Positions 1 to 4,199 of a DNA stretch of 5,632 nucleotides are shown in pieces. The position numbers and the translations under genes were made by a program. Under the pieces are notes generated by a model. It was not told the DNA's origin. It saw nothing but the letters and a program-made list of their open reading frames with translations, and ran no database searches. Every line of letters begins with the position of its first letter. Position 1 is the first letter of the stretch. The stretch comes from Acidaminococcaceae bacterium (GTDB taxonomy: Bacteria > Bacillota > Negativicutes > Acidaminococcales > Acidaminococcaceae), in assembly GCA_003512125.1 (NCBI GenBank), contig DOSQ01000086.1, forward strand, positions 1-5,632, read 5' to 3'.

Positions 1-932
1 TCCATAAACTCAAACAGATGCCGTATTTCGGTATACCGGACATCGTGGAAGACCTGGAGCAATATCTTACACCGGCTGCCAAATCTACATTGCTGGCTGA
101 CGGACGTACGCTGCGCTACGATTCCGTGCAGGTGATGGGTATCCTTAATGTGACACCTGATTCCTTTTACGCCGGCTCCCGGAAAAACAGTATAGATACG
201 GCGCTGGAACAGGCTGAGCGGATGCTGGCAGAAGGCGCGGCTGTGTTGGATATCGGTGGGGAATCCACCCGTCCCGGCAGCGAACCGGTTACGGCAGAGG
301 AAGAAAGGGAACGGGTATTGCCTGTTGTGACGGCAGTCAAAAAGAAGTTCCCGGACAGTATCATTTCCGTAGATACGTATCGGGCTGCACTGGCAAAAGA
401 AGCGATGCAGTGCGGAGGAGATATCATTAATGATATCAGCGCCATGACGGCGGACAAGTCTATGATTGATGTGGTGACAGAGGTGAAGGCGCCTATCATT
501 CTGATGCATCGCAGGGGAACCTCCAGAGATATGCAGAAACAGTGCAGTTATAATAACGTAGTGCAGGAAGTGACGGAATATCTCCTGGAGCGGGCAGATC
601 TTCTGCAGGAGCGTAAAATCGGTGCAGATAAGATTATTCTGGACCCGGGCATCGGTTTTGCCAAAAACGACGAACAGAATCTGCGCCTGATGCAGAATCT
701 GAATGCCCTTACTGTAAACGCATACCCCGTACTGATGGCAGCGTCCCGCAAGACTACCATAGGTAATGTATTGGGAATAAAGAATAATCCGCTTCCGCCG
801 GAAGAACGGCTGGAGGGTACCCTGGCGGTTACAGCCTCTGCTGTGTATGCAGGAGCCAGTATGGTACGGGTGCATGACGTGAGGGAAAACCTGCAGCTGA
901 TCCGCATGCTGGAAGCGATACGGAGCGTGTGA
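1..932 (+). CDS. folP: Dihydropteroate synthase, 5' end outside window
   Basis: Cytoplasmic folate-pathway enzyme that condenses 6-hydroxymethyl-dihydropterin diphosphate with p-aminobenzoate to give dihydropteroate. Counting from the ATG at 18, the TIM-barrel motifs are GILNVTPDSF (41-50), DIGGESTRPG (78-87), SVDT (117-120), ND (138-139), MH (163-164), DPGIGFAK (209-216), SRK (243-245) and RVHD (284-287). The frame is open to the window edge (first full codon at 3), the ATG at 18 has no ribosome site, and the upstream residues HKLKQ-MPYFGIP resemble the KLKMQPFGLP-type linker of the longer (about 390-400 residue) clostridial DHPS. I therefore infer that the true start lies upstream and that an N-terminal extension of unknown role is mostly missing here. 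Loop 1 reads YAGSR after DSF instead of the common SDGG. The Phe and Pro positions usually altered in sulfonamide resistance look wild type. folK follows one base later. Confidence 0.96.
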   Translation, partial: HKLKQMPYFGIPDIVEDLEQYLTPAAKSTLLADGRTLRYDSVQVMGILNVTPDSFYAGSRKNSIDTALEQAERMLAEGAAVLDIGGESTRPGSEPVTAEEERERVLPVVTAVKKKFPDSIISVDTYRAALAKEAMQCGGDIINDISAMTADKSMIDVVTEVKAPIILMHRRGTSRDMQKQCSYNNVVQEVTEYLLERADLLQERKIGADKIILDPGIGFAKNDEQNLRLMQNLNALTVNAYPVLMAASRKTTIGNVLGIKNNPLPPEERLEGTLAVTASAVYAGASMVRVHDVRENLQLIRMLEAIRSV

Positions 933-933
933 T

Positions 934-1401
934 ATGGCGATTTATATTGCGCTGGGAAGTAATATAGGCGATACGGTGAAAAACCTGAAGGATGCCCTTG
1001 CTCTGATGGAGAAGAAAGGCCTGAAGATTATAACTGTATCTGATTTCATTACAACCAAACCGTATGGCGTGACGGATCAGCCGGATTTTCTTAACGCCGC
1101 AGCGGAAATCAGAACAGAAAAGTCCCCGACAGAATTGCTGGAACTTTTATTGCAGACAGAACAGGAAATGGGGCGGAAGCGGCTGCGACGCTGGGGGGAA
1201 CGGAACATCGATCTGGACCTGCTGCTGTATGACAACAGGGTCATTGATCTGCCGGAACTGAAGGTGCCTCATCCGGACATGCAGAACCGGGATTTTGTAT
1301 TGCGTCCTCTGGCGCAGATTGCACCCGCAGCGGTGCATCCGATACTGGGGAAAAAGATAGAACAGTTATGGGACGAATTGCAGGAAAGAGAAAAAGAGTA
1401 A
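934..1401 (+). CDS. folK: 2-amino-4-hydroxy-6-hydroxymethyldihydropteridine diphosphokinase (HPPK)
   Basis: Transfers pyrophosphate from ATP to 6-hydroxymethyl-7,8-dihydropterin, making the substrate of FolP. The 155 residues match the usual bacterial length. Visible family motifs are ALGSNIGD (6-13), TKPYG and DQPDFLNA (41-55), the catalytic signature RRWGERNIDLDLL (85-97) with the two magnesium-binding aspartates D93 and D95, and VPHPDMQNRDFVLRPL (111-126). The start is the ATG at 934, one base after the folP stop, with a GGAG ribosome site at 922-925 inside the end of folP, so translation is probably coupled. The dihydroneopterin aldolase gene folB, often found between folP and folK, is absent from this junction. 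No clear terminator follows the stop. Confidence 0.97.
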   Translation: MAIYIALGSNIGDTVKNLKDALALMEKKGLKIITVSDFITTKPYGVTDQPDFLNAAAEIRTEKSPTELLELLLQTEQEMGRKRLRRWGERNIDLDLLLYDNRVIDLPELKVPHPDMQNRDFVLRPLAQIAPAAVHPILGKKIEQLWDELQEREKE

Positions 1402-1506
1402 TGCCTATAGAATGAAAGTTTTGTGTAGCGGTTGTGTCGATGAATGACAACGCTGCTGTTTTCGCATTTTTGGAGTAAGATAACAGAATTGAATGGGAGA
1501 CCCAAA

Positions 1507-1995
1507 ATGAAAAAAGTATTTGCTGTTTGCCTGGCTTTAGTTTTGCTTTTATGTTGTTCGCCGGCTTTCGCTGATTCAGCGCCCCTGACAGGAAGAAAAG
1601 ATTATGAAATGATTGCACCGGAAAGCTACGAAGGTTATTGGGAAGAAAAGGCGGGAGGGCGGTTACTTATGTCCGTTGCCCCGACGGATGAACCGGACTG
1701 GTACGATGTAACTGTAACGGTTCGCGACAGGATTCCCAAAACGGATGTGTACATGATGCGGGCCCACTATCAGAAGGACGGAAGTCTGTATTATGAAAAC
1801 TGCCAGCTCGCGATACGGAAAGTGAAGAGAGACGGTACAGTGAAGGACAAAGTGAAGTATCGAAATGGTTCGGGGCTTTTGTATTACAGCTTTGACGAAA
1901 ACGTCCTGTATTGGACTGATTACACAGTGAAACCGGAAAAAAATGTTCGTACATTTATAAAAACGGCTTCGCCTGAAGCAGGCGAAGCCATGTGA
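1507..1995 (+). CDS. Small exported protein of unknown function
   Basis: I do not recognise the family. The chosen ATG at 1507 is preceded by GGGAGA (1495-1500) and begins a typical signal peptide: MKK, a hydrophobic core (residues 4-17), then AFA before D23, a good signal peptidase I site. An in-frame ATG at 1444 would put 21 polar and aromatic residues before this signal and has no ribosome site. The mature part, about 140 residues, is rich in Tyr, Trp and Lys with alternating beta-type stretches (for example WYDVTVTVRD and LYYSFDENVLYW), suggesting a small beta-rich periplasmic or surface domain. The LLLCC stretch in the signal is not a proper lipobox. The last residues, SPEAGEAM, are encoded by a perfect hairpin that acts as a terminator on the other strand. 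The 105-base gap after folK shows no convincing promoter, so readthrough from folK is possible. Confidence 0.8.
   Translation: MKKVFAVCLALVLLLCCSPAFADSAPLTGRKDYEMIAPESYEGYWEEKAGGRLLMSVAPTDEPDWYDVTVTVRDRIPKTDVYMMRAHYQKDGSLYYENCQLAIRKVKRDGTVKDKVKYRNGSGLLYYSFDENVLYWTDYTVKPEKNVRTFIKTASPEAGEAM
1961..1989 (-). terminator. Intrinsic terminator of the minus-strand unit, inside a plus-strand coding end
   Basis: A perfect 10-bp stem (GGCTTCGCCT / AGGCGAAGCC, 1965-1989) has a 5-base loop. Read on the minus strand it is followed by GTTTTTAT (1964 downwards), the layout of a Rho-independent terminator, and it lies about 55 bases beyond the last minus-strand stop codon at 2045. On the plus strand no T run follows directly; the nearest (TTTTTAT) comes about 20 bases later, so plus-strand termination would be weak. 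It overlaps the last ten or so codons of the exported-protein gene. Confidence 0.75.
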
Positions 1996-2020
1996 TAAGT
2001 AAAGCAAGATTTTTATAAAT

Positions 2021-2051
2021 AGCCTGTATGTACCAACGGTACTTTCAGGCT
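2021..2051. repeat. Interrupted inverted repeat (hairpin)
   Basis: AGCCTG (2021-2026) pairs with CAGGCT (2046-2051), and GTACC (2030-2034) pairs with GGTAC (2038-2042), separated by a 3x3 internal loop and closed by an AAC loop. It overlaps the stop of the mntP-like remnant. Neither flank carries a proper T run, so it is not a canonical terminator. It could be a processing signal or a scar of whatever truncated the remnant. Confidence 0.5.
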
Positions 2052-2143
2052 GATAAGAACGAAGACCGGATCGCGCAAGCCGATACGGAAAAAGCGTCTA
2101 TGGGAAGGCTTATCGCGATTAACAATAGTTCAAAAAATCCCAT
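2045..2143 (-). pseudogene. Truncated mntP-like manganese exporter remnant
   Basis: Read from the ATG at 2143, this gives 32 residues beginning MGFFELLLIAISLPIDAFSV. This closely resembles the first transmembrane segment of MntP-type manganese efflux proteins, which typically start with a LLIAxGLSMDAFAVS pattern and run to about 180-190 residues; the Asp of the DAF motif is kept. After SACAIRSS the frame ends in TGA, and the rest of the family's length cannot exist because the plus-strand exported-protein gene and its hairpin occupy the space. The ribosome site is intact: GGGAGA at 2155-2150, seven bases before the ATG. It follows the DUF4298 gene by 40 bases and was probably its operon partner. 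The alternative is a genuine 32-residue membrane peptide. The resemblance is from memory, not from an alignment. Confidence 0.55.
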
Positions 2144-2183
2144 GGTAATTCTCCCGTTCAGATTTACAAAACATTCATGATAA

Positions 2184-2519
2184 TTAACTTTCTTCTCTGA
2201 TTTTTGAAAGCACTTCGTTACGCAAAGCCAGAAAGTCATAAACTGCGTCTTCCGACAATACGCCGCGTTTTAAATCCCGGGGAAGTTTGCCAGCCTCATC
2301 GTCGGCAAAATCTTTTTGCCATTGCCCGCCTGTATAATACAGTTCCAGTTCACGTATCTCTTCTTCAAGGGCAATGTAACGATCCAACGCCTTTTGTAAC
2401 TCCTGTACGGCTTTGTTGCTTTTATCCAGTATTTCTTCCATCCGGCAAATCCGTGCAATCTGTGTTTCCCTGTCTTCTGTATCAATATTTGTAACGTTGT
2501 GCTGTTCTGTGTCTCGCAT
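2184..2519 (-). CDS. DUF4298-family protein
   Basis: A 111-residue soluble, highly charged protein of the DUF4298 type; the family has no known biochemical role. After a polar N-terminal tail (1-20) comes a helical, coiled-coil-like stretch, ARICRMEEILDKSN to about residue 60. Then follow the family's hallmark segments: ELYY plus a W-x-KDF pattern (59-71) and DDEAGKLPRDLKRGVLSED (73-91), ending in a helix. The start ATG at 2519 has an AGGAGA ribosome site at 2534-2529 with nine bases of spacing. It is divergent from the glyoxalase gene, upstream of the mntP-like remnant, and convergent with the exported-protein gene. I infer a cytoplasmic location because no signal or membrane segment is visible. 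Confidence 0.85.
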   Translation of the reverse strand: MRDTEQHNVTNIDTEDRETQIARICRMEEILDKSNKAVQELQKALDRYIALEEEIRELELYYTGGQWQKDFADDEAGKLPRDLKRGVLSEDAVYDFLALRNEVLSKIREES

Positions 2520-2558
2520 CGTAGAAAATCTCCTGTTTCTTTGATATTATATTTTTTA

Positions 2559-2588
2559 ATTATATCACAGCTGCATAAGAAATGTTAT
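2559..2588 (-). promoter_or_regulatory. Promoter for the DUF4298 gene
   Basis: On the minus strand an extended -10, TGATATAAT (TATAAT at 2564-2559), follows an ATAACA -35-like box (2588-2583, four of six matches) with an 18-base spacer. Expected transcription start is near 2552, giving a leader of about 30 bases. A second TATAAT at 2551-2546 has no matching -35. The boxes interleave with those of the opposing plus-strand promoter. Confidence 0.6.
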
Positions 2589-2591
2589 AAT
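2564..2591 (+). promoter_or_regulatory. Promoter for the glyoxalase-like gene
   Basis: An extended -10, TGTTATAAT (TATAAT at 2586-2591), has an ATCACA -35-like box (2564-2569, four of six matches) and a 16-base spacer. Expected start is near 2598, about 30 bases before the ATG at 2630. Confidence 0.6.
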
Positions 2592-2629
2592 AAAAATGCC
2601 ATGGAATGAACCGGAAGGAGAGATTCATC

Positions 2630-2992
2630 ATGATTAGATTTGCCCACAATAATTTCAACGTGTTGGATCTGGAAAAAAGCATGAAGTTTTATGAGGAAGC
2701 GTTAAACCTGAAAGAAGTCCGCCGGGTTGAAAAACCGGATTTTACGTTAGTTTATTTAGGCGATAACGGTGAAACGCCTCACACGCTGGAACTGACCTGG
2801 CTGAAAGACCGTAAAGAGCCCTACAATCTGGGCGAGAATGAATTCCATCTGGCCTTTGTCACCGACGAGTATGAGGCTCTGCATGAAAAACACAAGAAGA
2901 TGGGCTGCATCTGTTACGAAAATCCAATGATGGGCATCTATTTCATCAATGACCCGGACGGGTACTGGCTGGAAATCCTGCCGGTACGGTGA
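2630..2992 (+). CDS. Glyoxalase I-like metalloenzyme (VOC fold)
   Basis: Probable lactoylglutathione lyase-type enzyme, which isomerises the hemithioacetal of methylglyoxal and a thiol. The 120 residues form two beta-alpha-beta-beta-beta modules typical of the VOC fold. All four metal-ligand positions of GloA can be placed: H6 (RFAH), E54 (LELTW), H73 (EFHLAF) and E115 (WLEIL), with NDPDGYWLE (108-116) as the C-terminal signature. The start at 2630 is chosen because AAGGAGAG (2615-2622) sits seven bases upstream; an in-frame ATG at 2606 has no such site. Compared with E. coli GloA (135 residues), the loop before the last strands is several residues shorter (ENPMMGIYF), which could alter the active-site lid. 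Whether glutathione or another thiol is the cofactor cannot be told here. Confidence 0.87.
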   Translation: MIRFAHNNFNVLDLEKSMKFYEEALNLKEVRRVEKPDFTLVYLGDNGETPHTLELTWLKDRKEPYNLGENEFHLAFVTDEYEALHEKHKKMGCICYENPMMGIYFINDPDGYWLEILPVR

Positions 2993-3010
2993 GGCAGGCA
3001 AATGCTGGTT

Positions 3011-3016
3011 TATAAT
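3011..3016 (+). promoter_or_regulatory. Possible -10 element ahead of the DUF3842 gene
   Basis: A perfect TATAAT lies 50 bases before the DUF3842 start, just after the glyoxalase stop. I find no good -35 at the proper distance (around 2988-2993), and no clear terminator separates the two genes, so cotranscription with the glyoxalase gene is equally possible. Confidence 0.3.
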
Positions 3017-3065
3017 ACAGATTAACCGGTGATTTTTAATTATTGAAAGCATAGAGAGGCAGATT

Positions 3066-3473
3066 ATGCGTATTCTTGTAATTGACGGACAGGGCGGCGG
3101 CATCGGCCGTTCTTTAGTGGAGCTGCTTGTTAAAAATTTCCCGGATGCGGAAGTCGGGGCGACAGGGACAAATTCCGTCGCAACGGAAACCATGCTGAAA
3201 GGCGGACCGTCTTTTGCGGCTACCGGTGAAAACGCGATTATGTTTAACGCTGAGGAAGCAGATGTGATTGTCGGGCCGGCAGGCATCATCATGGCTAACG
3301 CCCTGCACGGGGAAATCAGTCCGGCTATTGCCATGGCAGTTTCCTCCAGCAAGGCTAAGGTGGTGCTGATCCCCATGAATCACTGCCGGGCTTACATTGC
3401 CGGCGTAGAAGAAAAGAAGATTGCGGATTATCTCCAGGACGCCGTGGACATTATACGGAAGATAGCGGAATAG
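3066..3473 (+). CDS. DUF3842-family protein
   Basis: A 135-residue protein matching the DUF3842 pattern; the function is unknown. It starts with a short beta strand and a glycine-rich loop, MRILVIDGQGGGIG (1-14), resembling a nucleotide-binding P-loop or Rossmann turn. Then come a GTNSVAT segment (34-40), ATGENAI (52-58), VGPAGIIMANALHGEISP (69-86) and IPMNHC (102-107), the blocks that define the family. No membrane segment or signal is visible, so I infer a cytoplasmic location. The ribosome site is AGAGAGG (3053-3059), six bases before the ATG. It lies 73 bases after the glyoxalase-like gene on the same strand and ends at a strong bidirectional terminator. Nucleotide or dinucleotide binding is only suggested by the glycine loop. 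Confidence 0.88.
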   Translation: MRILVIDGQGGGIGRSLVELLVKNFPDAEVGATGTNSVATETMLKGGPSFAATGENAIMFNAEEADVIVGPAGIIMANALHGEISPAIAMAVSSSKAKVVLIPMNHCRAYIAGVEEKKIADYLQDAVDIIRKIAE

Positions 3474-3487
3474 TCCCAAACGCAAAA

Positions 3488-3525
3488 AATACCGTCAACC
3501 ATTACTGCGATGATTGACGGTATTT
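3488..3525. terminator. Bidirectional intrinsic terminator
   Basis: AAATACCGTCAA (3488-3498, plus the base before) pairs perfectly over 12 bp with TTGACGGTATTT (3514-3525), with a 15-base loop in which CAT and ATG could pair further. On the plus strand TATTTCTTATT follows, ending the DUF3842 transcript; on the minus strand ATTTTTTGCG follows, ending the CGGC-gene transcript. It sits exactly between the two convergent stop codons (3473 and 3527). Confidence 0.88.
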
Positions 3526-3526
3526 C

Positions 3527-3931
3527 TTATTCAAAGGGCTGATAGATTCCTTCCGCTCTTCTGCGGGCTGCTGTCTGGGAAATGTAGGTTCCTTCAATTA
3601 CGGTGAAGCCCCGGCGTGCAATGGTCTTTTTCAGGTAATTCTTAAAGGGGCAGGGCAGGCGGTGATGATTCTCCGTGCAGATGCAGGTGGACAGATGGAT
3701 TACTACATCTTCTTTCTTTTCGTCGTTGGCCAGCAGCCGTTTTTCCAGATTTTCTATTTTCACATCGATGCCCGCTCCGCAGCAACCCCCGCAGTTGATT
3801 GTCATGTAACGGGTTCCTTCCGGATACCCTTCCATTTTTCCGCTGCGCCGGGTGAATGCTTTCATGCAATTATATCCGGAACAGCGTCGGGTTACCAGTT
3901 CGCACTGTACGATTACTGCCAATTTTGACAT
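3527..3931 (-). CDS. CGGC-domain protein, putative metal binding
   Basis: A 134-residue cysteine-rich protein of the CGGC family, thought to bind metal or a cluster but with no proven reaction. From the chosen start the cysteines are C10, C17, C22, C47, C50, C51, C83, C85 and C94. The defining CGGCC motif is at 47-51 (TINCGGCCGAG) and the second conserved block is VIHLSTCICTENHH (77-90) followed by CPF. Two in-frame ATGs exist, at 3937 and 3931. The ribosome site GAGGAGGG (3945-3938) directly abuts the first but lies six bases from the second, so 3931 is preferred. The product is soluble with no signal. It converges with the DUF3842 gene and diverges from the transporter gene. Confidence 0.88.
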   Translation of the reverse strand: MSKLAVIVQCELVTRRCSGYNCMKAFTRRSGKMEGYPEGTRYMTINCGGCCGAGIDVKIENLEKRLLANDEKKEDVVIHLSTCICTENHHRLPCPFKNYLKKTIARRGFTVIEGTYISQTAARRRAEGIYQPFE

Positions 3932-3968
3932 GGTCATCCCTCCTCGTAAATCACTATGACGTAGATAA

Positions 3969-3997
3969 ATTATATCATATTAAGCTTTATTTTTCGA
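3969..3997 (-). promoter_or_regulatory. Promoter for the CGGC-domain gene
   Basis: On the minus strand TCGAAA (3997-3992, four of six to the -35 consensus), a 17-base spacer, and an extended -10 TGATATAAT (TATAAT at 3974-3969). Expected start is near 3962, about 30 bases before the ATG and just ahead of the GAGGAGGG ribosome site. Confidence 0.7.
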
Positions 3998-4010
3998 TGG
4001 AATTACAGTG

Positions 4011-4037
4011 AGGCGCTAAATTACAAACAGTGCGCCT
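4011..4037. promoter_or_regulatory. Inverted repeat, possible operator
   Basis: AGGCGC (4011-4016) and GCGCCT (4032-4037) form a perfect 6-bp inverted repeat around a 15-base spacer, midway between the two divergent promoters. A related TGTGCGCT appears again at 4067-4074 inside the plus promoter spacer. The GC-rich arms stand out in an AT-rich stretch. A regulator site shared by both genes is an inference only. Confidence 0.35.
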
Positions 4038-4058
4038 GTTGTACTTATTTGTTTCGGT

Positions 4059-4087
4059 TTGCAATCTGTGCGCTTTGGGTATATAAT
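4059..4087 (+). promoter_or_regulatory. Plus-strand promoter ahead of the transporter leader
   Basis: TTGCAA (4059-4064, four of six to consensus), a 17-base spacer and a perfect TATAAT (4082-4087). Expected start is near 4094. This gives a leader of about 106 bases to the transporter ATG, interrupted by a terminator. Confidence 0.72.
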
Positions 4088-4093
4088 ATTAAA

Positions 4094-4146
4094 AACAAAA
4101 TGAACAGGAAGCGTTGGCAAGAAACAGCCAACGGTTTTTATTTTTT
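4094..4146 (+). ncRNA. Candidate short leader RNA or small RNA
   Basis: The stretch between the expected start of the 4059-4087 promoter and the terminator's T run would be a self-contained transcript of about 53 bases made almost entirely of the terminator hairpin and an A-rich 5' end. It also holds a 16-codon frame from ATG 4100 (MNRKRWQETANGFYFL, stop at 4148-4150) that crosses the hairpin, but no ribosome site precedes it. I know of no named RNA family it matches. Confidence 0.35.
4112..4146 (+). terminator. Intrinsic terminator/attenuator upstream of the transporter
   Basis: CGTTGGC (4112-4118) pairs perfectly with GCCAACG (4127-4133) around an 8-base A-rich loop, followed by GTTTTTATTTTTT (4134-4146), a textbook Rho-independent terminator. 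No plus-strand gene lies upstream for it to terminate, since the neighbour is on the minus strand. It therefore most likely controls transcription into the transporter gene or ends a small RNA. Confidence 0.8.
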
Positions 4147-4199
4147 ATAACAAATCCTTTGAAAAAAGAAGAAATTATAATCGTGTTGGGGGCGAGTTT

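Noticed and set aside
1444..1506. Earlier in-frame start for the exported protein
   Set aside because: It would place 21 extra residues before a typical signal peptide, whereas GGGAGA is correctly spaced only for the ATG at 1507.
1402..1506. Possible promoter or terminator between folK and the exported-protein gene
   Set aside because: TATAGA at 1406 and TAAGAT at 1475 lack a -35 box at a workable distance, and the imperfect GTTGTGTC...GACAAC pairing has no T run.
1241..1618. A 125-codon minus-strand frame spanning the folK end and the start of the exported-protein gene
   Set aside because: It overlaps the folK signature region and the signal peptide in antisense and has no plausible start signals.
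2204..2494. A 96-codon plus-strand frame
   Set aside because: It is the antisense of the DUF4298 gene, has no ribosome site and shows no domain.
2756..3376. A 206-codon open frame on the minus strand across the glyoxalase and DUF3842 genes
   Set aside because: It lies opposite two well-supported genes with clear family motifs and ribosome sites, and its own translation is low-complexity Ser/Pro/Ala-rich with no recognisable motif.
3932..3937. Upstream ATG for the CGGC-domain gene
   Set aside because: The GAGGAGGG ribosome site directly abuts it; the second ATG at 3931 has normal six-base spacing.
4176..4181. A second TATAAT just upstream of the transporter ribosome site
   Set aside because: The only -35-like sequence, TTGAAA at 4159-4164, is just 11 bases away, and the resulting start would fall on the ribosome site.
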